Counted from the stretch's first letter, positions 1-8,713 are shown. The stretch is 64,000 bases of DNA from an uncultured Campylobacter sp. (GCA_900539255.1 UQBJ01000004.1:1-64000); one strand, 5' to 3'. Numbers and translations: made by a program. The notes: generated by a model from the sequence alone, not told the origin.

Positions 1-6
1 AAAAAT

Positions 7-66
7 CCAAAGAATTTAAGGCACGCTTTAAATTTATGGATACTTCGCTGCGCTCAGTATGACAAG
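7..66. repeat. Dispersed imperfect-palindrome repeat copy
   Basis: One copy of the repeat family found in most long gaps of this window, recognisable by the core GGATACTTCGCTGCGCTCAG at 38-57 followed by TATGAC. The rest of 67-301 is A/T-rich, with three spaced copies of a GATAAAATTT motif just before truB. I see no gene there; the reverse-strand reading frame through it has no ribosome site and is repeat-derived. Confidence 0.7.
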
Positions 67-301
67 ATAAGTCAGTATGACAAAAAGCGTAAAAAACATA
101 AAAAGCAACAAGCTTTGGTAAAAATATAACAAAAGTATAAGCGTTGGCAAAAAAGCAGAAAAAAGTATAAGATTGATAAAAAACAAAAAAATACAAAATA
201 ACGAAAAAAGCATAAAAAATATAAAAAACACAAACAAGCCACAAAGGATAAAATTTAAACAAAAATAAAGATAAAATTTTAAATAAAATTAAGGATAAAA
301 T

Positions 302-1120
302 TTGAACAGACTTTTTGTTGCTTATAAGCCCGTAAATATCAGCTCCAACGCCTTTTTGCATACGCTTAAAAAAAAGTATAAAGTGCAAAAGGCAGGGTAT
401 TCTGGCACGCTTGACCCCTTTGCAAATGGCGTTTTAATCGTGGCTTTTGGGGCTTACACGCGCCTTTTTCGCTTTTTAAGCAAAACGCCTAAAATTTATG
501 AGGCGACTTTGTGGCTTGGGGTGAAATCTTTGAGTTTTGATGATAAAAATATCACGCAAGTTGCTACTTTACCGCCATTTGAGTTTAAAAATTTAGAGCA
601 AATCACGCACCAAATGCTAGGTGAGCTTACTTTCACGCCGCCTGCATTTAGCGCAAAGCGAGTTGGGGGCAAAAGAGCGTATCAGTTTGCCGCAAAAGGC
701 GAGCAGGTAGAGCTTAAAGAATGCGTGATGCAAATTTATGGCTGCGAAATTTTGCATTACGCTCACCCCTTTTTAACGCTTCGTTTGAGCGTGAGCGAGG
801 GCGCTTATGTGCGCTCTTACTGCGAAATTTTTGCGCAAAAGCTTGGTATAAACGCCACTTTAAGCGCACTCACTCGCTTGAAAGAGGGTAAATTCGTGTA
901 TGAAAATGAAAAAAGTTTGAATGTTTTGGATTTTTTAAATTTAGAAAAAAATGAGCTAAAAGACAGCACAAAACTTGAAAATGGCACGAAAATTGCTTTA
1001 AATGAGCTAAAAATTCAAAAAAATGGCGAATTTTTTGTCGAATGTAAAGAATTTTTTAGTATTATAAGCGTAAAAAACGATGAGGTTAAATATATCTTAA
1101 ACAAGGTTGCAAAATGCTAA
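302..1120 (+). CDS. truB: tRNA pseudouridine(55) synthase TruB
   Basis: Converts uridine 55 to pseudouridine in the T-arm of tRNAs in the cytoplasm. The catalytic motif is visible at residues 35-39 (GTLDP, with the nucleophilic Asp at 38), and the TruB fold continues through FTPPAFSAKRVGGKRAY near residues 112-128. Length is 272 aa, normal for an epsilonproteobacterial TruB. The start is TTG at 302, supported by AAGGA about 9 bases upstream. It is the first gene of a tightly overlapping run: the last 7 bases overlap csrA, which suggests translational coupling into csrA, ispE and smpB. Confidence 0.95.
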   Translation: MNRLFVAYKPVNISSNAFLHTLKKKYKVQKAGYSGTLDPFANGVLIVAFGAYTRLFRFLSKTPKIYEATLWLGVKSLSFDDKNITQVATLPPFEFKNLEQITHQMLGELTFTPPAFSAKRVGGKRAYQFAAKGEQVELKECVMQIYGCEILHYAHPFLTLRLSVSEGAYVRSYCEIFAQKLGINATLSALTRLKEGKFVYENEKSLNVLDFLNLEKNELKDSTKLENGTKIALNELKIQKNGEFFVECKEFFSIISVKNDEVKYILNKVAKC

Positions 1121-1341
1121 TTTTATCAAGGAAAGAAGACGAAAGTATCCAAATCGGCGAGGATATAGAGATAAAGGTTGTGCAAACTGCCAGAGGTTTC
1201 GTAAAGATAGGCATCGAAGCGCCAAAGTCTGTGCTTGTCTTGCGTAAAGAACTTTTGGACGAGGTCAAGGACAAGAATTTACTCTCTGTGAAAAAGGACA
1301 ATGTGGCTTTGGACGCTTTGAGTAAAAAGATAAAGCAATGA
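1114..1341 (+). CDS. csrA: Carbon storage regulator CsrA
   Basis: Small dimeric RNA-binding protein that blocks or modulates translation by binding GGA-containing hairpins near ribosome sites; in Campylobacter it is known to control flagellin translation. The 75-aa sequence starts MLILSRKEDESIQIG, the standard CsrA N-terminal beta strand, and carries the RNA-contact stretch around GIEAPKSVLVLRKEL (residues 33-47). The length fits campylobacters, whose CsrA is longer than the 61-aa enterobacterial form. It overlaps truB by 7 bases and shares a 4-base ATGA junction with ispE. Confidence 0.95.
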   Translation: MLILSRKEDESIQIGEDIEIKVVQTARGFVKIGIEAPKSVLVLRKELLDEVKDKNLLSVKKDNVALDALSKKIKQ

Positions 1342-2102
1342 AAGCGCACGCTAAGGCTAATGTTTTCTTAAAACTCACAGGATTTGATGAGCGAAACTAC
1401 CATATTTTAAGCTCTCGCTTTGTCTTGCTCGATGAAATTTACGATGAAATCGAGCTTACGAAAGACAAAAAGCGCGAGGGCTTTGAAATCATCAGCGAAT
1501 TTCAGTGTCAAAACAATCTCATCGCCAAAGCGCACGCACTTTTGTGTGAGTGTGGCTTTGCAAATGCCCTAAATGAGTGCTTTAAAGACTATGCTGTAAA
1601 ATTAAACAAACGAATTCCCCTTTGCGCTGGGCTTGGCGGAGGCAGCACGGACGCGGCTTGCTTTTTAACTCTCATCAACGAAAGCCTAAATTTAAGGCTT
1701 TCGCGCGAAAAGTTAATGCAAATAGGCTTTAAGCTGGGTAGCGATGTGCCGTTTTTTTTGAGCGGTTTTAAAAGCGCAAATGTGAGCGGTGCTGGCGAAA
1801 TCATCGCTGAATTTACAGATGAAATCCCGCCTTTAAACTTTACTTTTTCTCAGTGTGAGTGCCTGAGCGCAAGCGTTTATGCTGAATTTGACAAGGGCGA
1901 GTTTGATTTTCAAAAAAATGCTAAATTCGCCAAAGAATTTGAAAAAAAAAGCTCCAAAGAGCTTTTAAACGCCTATGAAAACACGCTTTTGAATGATTTG
2001 TTTGCCCCTTGTGTGCGTTTGTATCCCACAATGTCGGCGTTTTTAGAGCAGGGCTTTTTTTTAAGTGGCAGCGGAAGTGCCGTTTTTAAGGTGGGCAAGT
2101 GA
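1338..2102 (+). CDS. ispE: 4-diphosphocytidyl-2-C-methyl-D-erythritol kinase IspE
   Basis: ATP-dependent kinase of the MEP pathway to isoprenoids, phosphorylating the 2-hydroxyl of CDP-methylerythritol. It is a GHMP kinase: the glycine-rich ATP loop PLCAGLGGGSTDAA is at residues 94-107, the early AKANVFLKL substrate segment is at 5-13, and the C-terminal GSGSAVF motif is near the end. At 254 aa it is slightly short but complete. Start and stop are both in 4-base overlaps (ATGA with csrA, GTGA with smpB), so the four genes form one transcription unit. Confidence 0.94.
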   Translation: MKAHAKANVFLKLTGFDERNYHILSSRFVLLDEIYDEIELTKDKKREGFEIISEFQCQNNLIAKAHALLCECGFANALNECFKDYAVKLNKRIPLCAGLGGGSTDAACFLTLINESLNLRLSREKLMQIGFKLGSDVPFFLSGFKSANVSGAGEIIAEFTDEIPPLNFTFSQCECLSASVYAEFDKGEFDFQKNAKFAKEFEKKSSKELLNAYENTLLNDLFAPCVRLYPTMSAFLEQGFFLSGSGSAVFKVGK

Positions 2103-2566
2103 AAATCATCGCGCGAAACAAAAAAGCCTTGTTTGACTTTGAAATTTTAGAAAAATTTGAAGCGGGCATTGAGCTTAAAGGTAGCGAAGTGGTGGCTTTG
2201 CGCGCTGGACGGGCAAATTTAAAGGACAGCTTTGCGCGTATCATCAAGGGCGAGCTGTTTTTGCTCAACGCTCACATATCGCATTTAAGCACGACAAATG
2301 CGCATTTTAAGCACGATGAAACACGCCCGCGCAAGCTTTTAATGCACCGCAAGCAAATCGACAAGCTTTTAGGCAAGGTGAGCGTGGAGGGCTACACGCT
2401 GGTGGTGCTTGACTTGTATTTTAACGCCAAAAACCGCGTCAAAGCCACGCTTTGCGTAGCCAAAGGCAAGCAGTTGCACGACAAAAGAGAAGCCTTAAAG
2501 AAAAAGCAGGCGGATTTAGAGGCAAGAGCGGCGATGAAAGCGGTGTCAAAAAAGATGAAAATGTAG
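2099..2566 (+). CDS. smpB: SsrA-binding protein SmpB
   Basis: Binds tmRNA and carries it to stalled ribosomes for trans-translation. The 155-aa sequence has the SmpB OB-fold signatures IARNKKALFDFEILEKFEAG and IELKGSEVVALRAGRANLKDSF near the N terminus, and the basic C-terminal helix (LKKKQADLEARAAMKAVSKK) that enters the ribosomal mRNA channel. The start is GTG in a 4-base overlap with the ispE stop. No tmRNA gene is visible in the window. Confidence 0.95.
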   Translation: MKIIARNKKALFDFEILEKFEAGIELKGSEVVALRAGRANLKDSFARIIKGELFLLNAHISHLSTTNAHFKHDETRPRKLLMHRKQIDKLLGKVSVEGYTLVVLDLYFNAKNRVKATLCVAKGKQLHDKREALKKKQADLEARAAMKAVSKKMKM

Positions 2567-2587
2567 CAAAAATTCACAAAATTTCGC

Positions 2588-2593
2588 TACAAT
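2588..2593 (+). promoter_or_regulatory. Probable sigma70 -10 box for tlpA-clpS-clpA-aat
   Basis: TACAAT in GCTACAATACAC, 22 bases after the smpB stop and 22 bases before the tlpA-like start. Campylobacter housekeeping promoters usually rely on the -10 box and lack a conserved -35, so this short element is adequate. It separates the truB-smpB operon from the clpS-clpA-aat run. Confidence 0.5.
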
Positions 2594-2617
2594 ACACACT
2601 TTAAAAAAGGACAGATG

Positions 2618-3226
2618 ATGAAAATCAAATTTTTATTTTTAAGTGCGCTTTTGATTTTGGGCGTATTTTTGGGCTGCTCGGAAGAAAAGGTTGTCAATGA
2701 CTTTGAATTTAAAGAGTTTGAAGAGGGCGAGCAAATAACGCTTCAAAGCGTGATGGACAAGCAGCTTGTGCTGGTGCGACAAAATGGGGGCTTTGTCATC
2801 TTAAATGATGAAAAAAAGGTGCTGATGGTTGATATTTTTGGCACTTTTTGCGCTCCGTGCAAGGAAGAAGCGCCACACCTAACGCAGCTTTGGCGCAAAA
2901 ATGCCGATAAATTCACGCTTATAGGGCTTACGCACTTTGAAAGCGTGAGCGATGATGAGGTGCGAAACTTTGCGAACAACTACGGGGCTTTTTATTTCAT
3001 CAGCAACCAAAAGCAAAACGAACGCCTTGTGAAGCAGATTTTAAAGGACATTAACTACCAAAATATGGAGCAACTGCCTTTCAAAGTGGTGCTTAAAAAC
3101 GGCGTTTATCAAAGCGTGCAGGACTTTTGGAGCAAGGGCAAAAAAGTGAAATTTTATCTTGGCAAAGTGCCTACAAGCCTTATGGAAGAGGATTTGAGAG
3201 GGATTTTAGATGATAAAGCAAACTAA
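2618..3226 (+). CDS. TlpA-like thiol:disulfide interchange lipoprotein
   Basis: Predicted periplasmic, membrane-anchored thioredoxin-fold protein that exchanges disulfides. The hydrophobic N terminus ends in a lipobox with the lipidated Cys in FLGCS (about residue 20). The thioredoxin active site CAPC sits about 60 residues further on, in GTFCAPCKEE. Two adjacent ATGs occur (2615 and 2618); the second gives better spacing from the AAGGA at 2607-2611. The 3' end overlaps clpS by 17 bases, so it is probably co-transcribed with clpS-clpA-aat, although nothing suggests a shared function. The substrate is unknown. Confidence 0.85.
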   Translation: MKIKFLFLSALLILGVFLGCSEEKVVNDFEFKEFEEGEQITLQSVMDKQLVLVRQNGGFVILNDEKKVLMVDIFGTFCAPCKEEAPHLTQLWRKNADKFTLIGLTHFESVSDDEVRNFANNYGAFYFISNQKQNERLVKQILKDINYQNMEQLPFKVVLKNGVYQSVQDFWSKGKKVKFYLGKVPTSLMEEDLRGILDDKAN

Positions 3227-3515
3227 ACCCGCCACACAGCACCAAGAAGATAGCCAGCTTGCCGAGCCTAAAATGTATAAACTTCTGCTTTTAAACGATG
3301 AGGTTACGACTATGGACTTTGTGATAGAGGTTTTGATGCAAATTTTTCATTATAATTTCGCAGACGCCAGCCGCATAATGCTTGAAGTTCATCACAACGG
3401 CAGCGGAGTGTGTGGCATTTTCACAGAAGAAATCGCCCTTTCAAAGCAAAAGCAAGTGAAAATCGCAGCGCAAGAGGCGGATTTTCCGCTACAAACAAGG
3501 ATAGAAGAAGAATGA
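3210..3515 (+). CDS. clpS: ATP-dependent Clp protease adaptor ClpS
   Basis: Adaptor that recognises N-degrons (N-terminal Leu, Phe, Tyr, Trp) and hands substrates to ClpA. The 101-aa protein has the ClpS core: KLLLLNDEVTTMDFVIEVL (about residues 24-42), in which the Asn-Asp pair contacts the substrate alpha-amino group, and a later VHHNGSGVCGIFTEEIA block with the pocket histidine. A flexible 20-residue Gln/Glu-rich N-terminal arm is typical and is used in handover. It overlaps the tlpA-like gene upstream and shares an ATGA junction with clpA. Confidence 0.95.
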   Translation: MIKQTKPATQHQEDSQLAEPKMYKLLLLNDEVTTMDFVIEVLMQIFHYNFADASRIMLEVHHNGSGVCGIFTEEIALSKQKQVKIAAQEADFPLQTRIEEE

Positions 3516-5602
3516 AATACAACGAGGATTTAAAACAATACCTAGCAAATGCCGAGCATTTAAGCACGATAAATCACCACGAATTCATCACTTGCGAGCA
3601 TTTGCTCTTTGCCTTGCTTAAACTCAGCCCCGATTTTCGTGGCATTTTCAACGAGTGTGCGGACGGAGAATTCAGCGTGCTTGAAAATGAGCTGAAAAAC
3701 CATATCGCCCAGCGCAACCAGATTTTAAGCTATGAGGTGCGCCCTATGTATTCTGTGGTGCTTGATGAAATTTTGACGACTTTAAACAAAGGAAAAACCA
3801 GCCCCAAAATCATCGATTTTTTGGAGGGCGTGAGCAAAGATGAGCGCACTTACTCGAAATTTTTGCTTGAAAAACACGCCTTAAATTTAGACAAAATCAA
3901 AGAACTTAAAAACACGCCAGAGATAAAAACCCTGCGAAACGCCCAAAATTTAACCACTCTTGCCAAAGAGGGCAAGCTCGAACCCTTAGTCGGGCGCGAA
4001 TTTGAGCTAAACAGAATGATGCAGGTTTTAAGTCGCCGCAAAAAAAGCAACCCCATACTTGTGGGCGAAGCAGGCGTTGGCAAGACGGCTATTGTCGAGG
4101 GTTTAGCCCTTGCTATCGCTCAAAAAAAAGTGCCAAAAAATTTACAAGATACTCAAATTTACGCCTTTGATATGAGTAGCTCAAAGTCCGCACTCAAAGA
4201 CATTATCAACGAACTTGCTCATATACCAAACTCCATTTTGTTTCTTGATGAAATTCACACGCTTGTCGATAAGGACAATCACGAGATTTCAAACGACATA
4301 AAGCCAGCCCTTTCAAATGGGACGCTCAAATGTATAGGCGCGACTACTTTTTTGGAGTATAGAAACAGCTTTGCGAAAAATAAGGGTTTAAGCAGGCGTT
4401 TTGCTAAAATCGATGTCGATGAGCCGAGCAAAGACGAGGCTTTGTTGATTTTAAAAGGCGTTAAAAGCCGATACGAGGACTTTCACGGCGTGAAATTCAA
4501 CGATGAAGTGCTTGAAAGCAGCGTTGAGCTGAGTAAAAAACTCTTCCAAGATAAATTTTTGCCTGATTCTGCCATCGAGCTTATCGATGAGCTGGGCGCG
4601 AGCTTTATCTTTAAAGAGGGCAAAAAAGAGGCGAATTTAGCGGATTTGGACGAGGTCGCTAAAAAGATGACGCATTCTCATAAAACCTTTGGTTTTGATA
4701 AGGTAAAAATGTTTGAAAACCTTGAAAGCGAGCTTAAAAAACAAATTTTCGGGCAAGATGAAGTGATAGAATCTGTGTGCGCCACGCTCAAACAAAGCTA
4801 TGCGGGCTTTAAAACCTCAAATTCGCCACGAGGGGTGTTTTTATTTACAGGCAGCAGCGGAGTCGGTAAAACTGAGCTTTGCAGGGTTTTGGCGCAGAGT
4901 TTGGGGCTTCATTTTGAACGCTTTGATATGAGCGAATACTTTGACAAACACGAGATTTCAAGGTTCATCGGCTCGCCGTCTGGTTATGTGGGACACGAAG
5001 AGGGCGGTATTTTGACAAATGCAGTGCGAGCTAACCCTTACAGCGTAGTGCTTTTTGACGAAGTAGAAAAGGCAGACCCCAAAGTCAGCAATGTTTTCTT
5101 ACAAATCTTTGACAGCGCCACGCTTACTGACGGGGCTGGCTTAAAGGCGGATTTTCAAAACACCATCATCGTAATGACTTCAAATTTAGGGCTTAAAGAG
5201 AGCAACGAGCTTGGTTTTTTAAGCAAAGATGAGGCGAAAAGCGACAGGGCGATAAAGGAATTTTTCGCGCCTGAATTCATCAACCGCATCGATAAAATCT
5301 TGCATTTTAAGGATTTGGGCGATGAAAGTTTGGAAAAAATAGTCCAAAAAGAGCTGAATTTAATCGCCGCAAACCTCAAAAACATAAGCATTCAAGCGGA
5401 TTTAAAAGTCAAAAAATACCTCGTGCAAAAGGTGCAGAAAAAAGAATTCGGCGCAAGACTCTTAAAACGCATCATCGCAGAAGAAGTGAGCGAAAAATTA
5501 AGCGATGAAATCCTTTTTGGGCGGCTTAAAAATGGTGGGCTGGTGAAACTTACGCTCAAAAACAACGCCATTGAGTTCGCATTTAGCCCCTTAAAAAGCT
5601 AA
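3512..5602 (+). CDS. clpA: ATP-dependent Clp protease ATP-binding subunit ClpA
   Basis: Hexameric AAA+ unfoldase that feeds proteins into ClpP. The 696-aa product has a Clp N-domain (about 1-140), a first AAA module with Walker A GEAGVGKT near residue 186 and Walker B ILFLDEIHTL, and a second module with Walker A GSSGVGKTEL near 447, Walker B VVLFDEVEKA and the sensor region PEFINRIDKI. The ATG at 3512 overlaps the clpS stop and is preceded by AGAAGAA; an in-frame codon 34 residues earlier lies inside clpS and is unlikely to be used. Lying between clpS and aat, it is the motor of the leucine N-degron pathway here. Confidence 0.95.
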   Translation: MKYNEDLKQYLANAEHLSTINHHEFITCEHLLFALLKLSPDFRGIFNECADGEFSVLENELKNHIAQRNQILSYEVRPMYSVVLDEILTTLNKGKTSPKIIDFLEGVSKDERTYSKFLLEKHALNLDKIKELKNTPEIKTLRNAQNLTTLAKEGKLEPLVGREFELNRMMQVLSRRKKSNPILVGEAGVGKTAIVEGLALAIAQKKVPKNLQDTQIYAFDMSSSKSALKDIINELAHIPNSILFLDEIHTLVDKDNHEISNDIKPALSNGTLKCIGATTFLEYRNSFAKNKGLSRRFAKIDVDEPSKDEALLILKGVKSRYEDFHGVKFNDEVLESSVELSKKLFQDKFLPDSAIELIDELGASFIFKEGKKEANLADLDEVAKKMTHSHKTFGFDKVKMFENLESELKKQIFGQDEVIESVCATLKQSYAGFKTSNSPRGVFLFTGSSGVGKTELCRVLAQSLGLHFERFDMSEYFDKHEISRFIGSPSGYVGHEEGGILTNAVRANPYSVVLFDEVEKADPKVSNVFLQIFDSATLTDGAGLKADFQNTIIVMTSNLGLKESNELGFLSKDEAKSDRAIKEFFAPEFINRIDKILHFKDLGDESLEKIVQKELNLIAANLKNISIQADLKVKKYLVQKVQKKEFGARLLKRIIAEEVSEKLSDEILFGRLKNGGLVKLTLKNNAIEFAFSPLKS

Positions 5603-5620
5603 ATTCGCTGTGGTTTGGCA

Positions 5621-6304
5621 ATGAGCGATGAATTTGTGAGCGATTTATACAAGGCGCTTTTAAACGCACCAGAAAATGCGCCTGTGTTTTTCAGCGACAA
5701 ACTCGACAAACAAAGCCTGCTTGAAGCCTATAAATTCGGGCTTTTTCCTTGGACGAACGCGCCCGTTTCGTGGTGGTGTCCAAATCCTAGAATGGTGCTT
5801 GCACCACGCGAAATTTACAGACAAAAAAGCGTGCGGCGTTTTTTCAGCCGCTATGAGATAAGGCTTGACACGGCTTTTACGGAGCTTATGCGCCTTTGTG
5901 CGGGTGCTAGGGAACATTCGTGGATAGATGATGACTTTGTGAGCGTGTATAGCGAGCTTTTTAAAGACGGAGTTGCCCACAGCGTAGAGATTTACGAAAA
6001 TGACACTCTTGTGGGCGGGCTTTACGGGCTTATCATCGGCAAAATGTTTTTTGGCGAAAGTATGGTAAGCCTTGCTAAAAACGCTTCAAAACTCGCTATG
6101 ATAGCACTTTGCGAGCTTTTAACACCCTATGATTTTCTCATCGATTGTCAAATTTACAACCCGCATTTAGCCTTTATGGGCGCAAAAACTATGCAAAGGG
6201 CTGAATTTTTAGGCATTTTGGAGCAAAAAGTCAGGCAAAAAAGCGGCTTTGATGAATTTAAAAACCTTGCCTTAAATTTTAACTCTCTTTTCCAAAAGCG
6301 TTGA
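5621..6304 (+). CDS. aat: Leucyl/phenylalanyl-tRNA--protein transferase Aat
   Basis: Transfers Leu or Phe from charged tRNA to proteins with N-terminal Arg or Lys, creating primary N-degrons that ClpS recognises. The Aat signatures are clear: YKFGLFPW near residue 38, the WWCPNPRMVL block, EHSWIDDDFVSVY, and GGLYGLIIGKMFFGESM around residues 135-151. ATG at 5621 is chosen; a TTG two codons earlier is possible and neither has a strong ribosome site. It lies 18 bases after clpA and completes a transferase-adaptor-unfoldase operon. Confidence 0.93.
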   Translation: MSDEFVSDLYKALLNAPENAPVFFSDKLDKQSLLEAYKFGLFPWTNAPVSWWCPNPRMVLAPREIYRQKSVRRFFSRYEIRLDTAFTELMRLCAGAREHSWIDDDFVSVYSELFKDGVAHSVEIYENDTLVGGLYGLIIGKMFFGESMVSLAKNASKLAMIALCELLTPYDFLIDCQIYNPHLAFMGAKTMQRAEFLGILEQKVRQKSGFDEFKNLALNFNSLFQKR

Positions 6305-6540
6305 TTTGCGTCTCAACCATCATCGCAAGGACGAGTAAGCAAACTTCGCACGCCATTTTGTAAAGCAAATTACAATGACAAACTACTTTATCATTTTAAG
6401 CAACGCGCGTTAGCACAAAGCGACCAAGCAGCTTGCAAAACATAAACCAAAAATCACTTTTGTCATTTTGAGCTTTTACTAGAAAGTAACCCGCAGCGGA
6501 TTATAAAGAATAGCAAAGGCTAAAATATCCTTAAATTTAA

Positions 6541-6811
6541 AGCAAGCGAGCTTTTTATCTTATAATTTAAGCTTGTTTTAGAGTAAATCAACCCATTTTA
6601 AACTTAGAATTTAATTTTAAGTCAATCAATTCATCTTAAATTTAAAGCTTGATTTTAAGCAAAGCAACCCATTTTAAATTCAAACTTAAATTTAAAATAA
6701 AACAGCCCGTCATAAATTTAAACTTGATTTAGGATAAAACAGCTTATCTTAATTTTAAGTTTATTTTAAGCAAAACAACCCATCTTAAATTTAGGCTTGA
6801 TTTTGAGCAAA
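6541..6811. repeat. Degenerate 36-39 bp tandem repeat array downstream of dnaJ
   Basis: The 507-base gap 6305-6811 between convergent aat and dnaJ holds no gene. Its first part (6305-6500) has scattered fragments of the dispersed repeat family. The second part is about six degenerate units of 36-39 bp, each readable as ACAACCCAT, then CTTAAATTTAA, then CTTGATTTTAAGCAA. The array stops exactly at the dnaJ stop codon. The spacing is irregular and there are no unique spacers, so it is not a CRISPR array. Confidence 0.6.
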
Positions 6812-7915
6812 TCAGCTTTTAAACCACTGGGCGATTTTGTCGAAAAAGCCCTTTTGCTCGTCATTTAAGCCATCTTCGCTTACGCCAAAACTTTCGTTGA
6901 GCTTGCCCAGCAAGTCTTTTTGCTCATCGCTTAAATTTTTGGGGAATTTCACGGCGATTTGCACGATTTGACGCCCCTTTTTGTCGCTGTTTAGGTGCTT
7001 TATGCCTTCATTTTCTAGCACAAATCTATCGCCGTCCTTTGCGCCCAAAGGCAGCTGCAAAAAGGCGTGCGAGCGCAAAGTCGGCACTTTAACCCTTTCG
7101 CCTAGTGCTACCTGCGTGAAAAACACGGGAAATTCGATATACACATCGCTGCCGTCTCGCAAGAAAAATTTATCATCAGCCACGCTCACGCGCACAAGCA
7201 AATCGCCGCGAGTGCCGTCTTTTAGGACATTGCCCTTGTCCGCCACTCGCAAGCTCATACCATCATCTATGCCCTCAGGCACTTTCACTTCGACATTTTC
7301 GCTGATTTCTTCATAGCCTTTGCCCTTGCATTGAGCGCATTTTTCTTTGATGATTTGCCCTACACCAGCGCACTCTGCGCAAGTTTGCACGAAAGTCATA
7401 AAGCCACTTTGCACGCCCACTTGCCCTTTGCCCTTGCATTTGGGGCAAGTCGTCAGTGCGCCGTCTTTGGAGCTAGAGCCTTTGCAGGCTTTACAAGCGC
7501 TTTTGTAGCTGAATTTCACGCTTTTCGTGCAGCCAAAAACGGCTTCCTTAAAGCTTAAATTCAGCAAAACGCCTAAATTTGCATCATAAGCATCTTGTGA
7601 GCCTCGTCTTTTGCCCATATTTCCAAAGCCACCGCCAAAAAAGCTTGAAAAAATGTCGCCCAAATCAAAGTCATCAAAGCTAAATCCGCCACTTTTCAGC
7701 CCATCGCGCCCGTATCTGTCATACACTGCTCGCTTTTCGTCATCGCTAAGCACTTGATAAGCTTCGTTGATGAGTTTAAATTTGCTTTCAGCTTCGCTGT
7801 CGCCTTGATTTCTGTCAGGGTGAAACTGCAAAGCTAGCTTGCGGTAGGCTTTTTTGATACTTTCTTTATCTGCTGTCCGTGAAATTTCTAAAATTTCATA
7901 ATAATCAATCTCCAC
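6812..7915 (-). CDS. dnaJ: Chaperone protein DnaJ
   Basis: Hsp40 co-chaperone that stimulates DnaK ATPase and delivers unfolded substrates. It has a J domain (residues 1-70) with HPD in FHPDRNQG, a Gly/Phe-rich segment (SGGFSFDDFDLGDIFSSFFG), then four zinc-binding CxxCxG-type repeats (CKACKG, CPKCKG, CAECAG, CAQCKG), and a C-terminal substrate domain. The GTG start at 7915 gives VEIDYYEILE, the usual Campylobacter start, with AAAAAAGGGA 5 bases upstream; a TTG six codons further upstream at 7933 is the alternative. It is transcribed divergently from racR. Confidence 0.93.
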   Translation of the reverse strand: MEIDYYEILEISRTADKESIKKAYRKLALQFHPDRNQGDSEAESKFKLINEAYQVLSDDEKRAVYDRYGRDGLKSGGFSFDDFDLGDIFSSFFGGGFGNMGKRRGSQDAYDANLGVLLNLSFKEAVFGCTKSVKFSYKSACKACKGSSSKDGALTTCPKCKGKGQVGVQSGFMTFVQTCAECAGVGQIIKEKCAQCKGKGYEEISENVEVKVPEGIDDGMSLRVADKGNVLKDGTRGDLLVRVSVADDKFFLRDGSDVYIEFPVFFTQVALGERVKVPTLRSHAFLQLPLGAKDGDRFVLENEGIKHLNSDKKGRQIVQIAVKFPKNLSDEQKDLLGKLNESFGVSEDGLNDEQKGFFDKIAQWFKS

Positions 7916-7993
7916 TTCGTCCCTTTTTTGCAAAAAATGAAAATAATTTTACCAAATTTTTATAATGTTAAGTTAAATTTAACAAAACTTTGT

Positions 7994-7999
7994 TACAAT
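7994..7999 (+). promoter_or_regulatory. Probable -10 box of racRS-recR
   Basis: TACAAT in TTTGTTACAATG, 33 bases before the racR ATG, with a T-rich upstream stretch. An in-frame ATG further upstream (about 7937) would precede this promoter, so the shorter RacR with its own AAAGG ribosome site is preferred. Confidence 0.45.
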
Positions 8000-8032
8000 G
8001 TGTTTGTATTTTTATTAAAAGAAAGGCACAAA

Positions 8033-8713
8033 ATGATGAATATACTGATGATTGAGGACGATACAGAGTTTGCTACTTTGCTTTCTGAATACCTTGCTCA
8101 ATTTAACATTAAAATCACAAACTACGAGGACCCTACGCCTGTGATGGGGCTGAAAATGGGCGATTATGATTGCTTGATTTTGGATTTGACCTTGCCGGGC
8201 ATTGACGGGCTTGAAGTGTGCCGCGAGATTCGCACCAAAAGCGACATTCCTATCATCATCTCCTCAGCACGTGGGGATTTGAGCGACAAGGTTGTAGGCT
8301 TGCAAATCGGGGCTGATGATTATCTGCCAAAGCCTTATGACCCCAAAGAAATGTATGCTAGGATTATGAGCCTTATCCGCCGCACCAAGCGTTCAGCTGT
8401 CCCAGTAGAAGTTCCGCAAGAGCCTGCTAAATCAGCCTTTCAAGTCAGCGACAGAAAGCACGAGATAAGCTATCGGGGCAGACTTCTCACACTCACCCCA
8501 GCAGAGTATGAAATTTTGGACTATTTGTTTAAGCAACACGGCTTTGCGATTTCACGCGAACAGCTTGTAAATCACTGCCGCAGCTTAAAGGATAAAAATT
8601 CAAAAAGCCTTGATGTCATCATCGGGCGTTTAAGAACGAAGATAGAGGACAACGCCAAGTCGCCAAGGCACATTTTATCCGTGCGTGGCATAGGCTACAA
8701 ACTCATAGGATGA
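8033..8713 (+). CDS. racR: Two-component response regulator RacR
   Basis: OmpR-family DNA-binding response regulator paired with RacS. In C. jejuni, RacRS affects temperature-dependent growth and colonisation and responds to low oxygen and electron acceptors. The 226-aa protein has a receiver domain with the acidic pair near residues 9-10, the phospho-acceptor Asp51 in LILDLTLPG and Lys100 in LPKPYDP, then a winged-helix domain ending in HILSVRGIGYKLIG. Tandem ATGs at 8033 and 8036 follow AAAGG at 8022-8026. It overlaps racS by 4 bases. The immediate dnaJ-racR-racS-recR order matches C. jejuni. Confidence 0.92.
   Translation: MMNILMIEDDTEFATLLSEYLAQFNIKITNYEDPTPVMGLKMGDYDCLILDLTLPGIDGLEVCREIRTKSDIPIIISSARGDLSDKVVGLQIGADDYLPKPYDPKEMYARIMSLIRRTKRSAVPVEVPQEPAKSAFQVSDRKHEISYRGRLLTLTPAEYEILDYLFKQHGFAISREQLVNHCRSLKDKNSKSLDVIIGRLRTKIEDNAKSPRHILSVRGIGYKLIG

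Noticed and set aside
34..237. Reverse-strand 67-aa frame, very hydrophobic
   Set aside because: A/T-rich DNA and a dispersed repeat copy; no ribosome site; ends in the repeat-derived LVILSAAKYP.
3410..3511. Upstream extension of clpA by 34 codons
   Set aside because: Lies inside clpS; the ATG at 3512 forms the normal ATGA overlap and begins the Clp N-domain.
6541..6811. Possible CRISPR array
   Set aside because: Units are degenerate and contiguous with no unique spacers; no cas genes.
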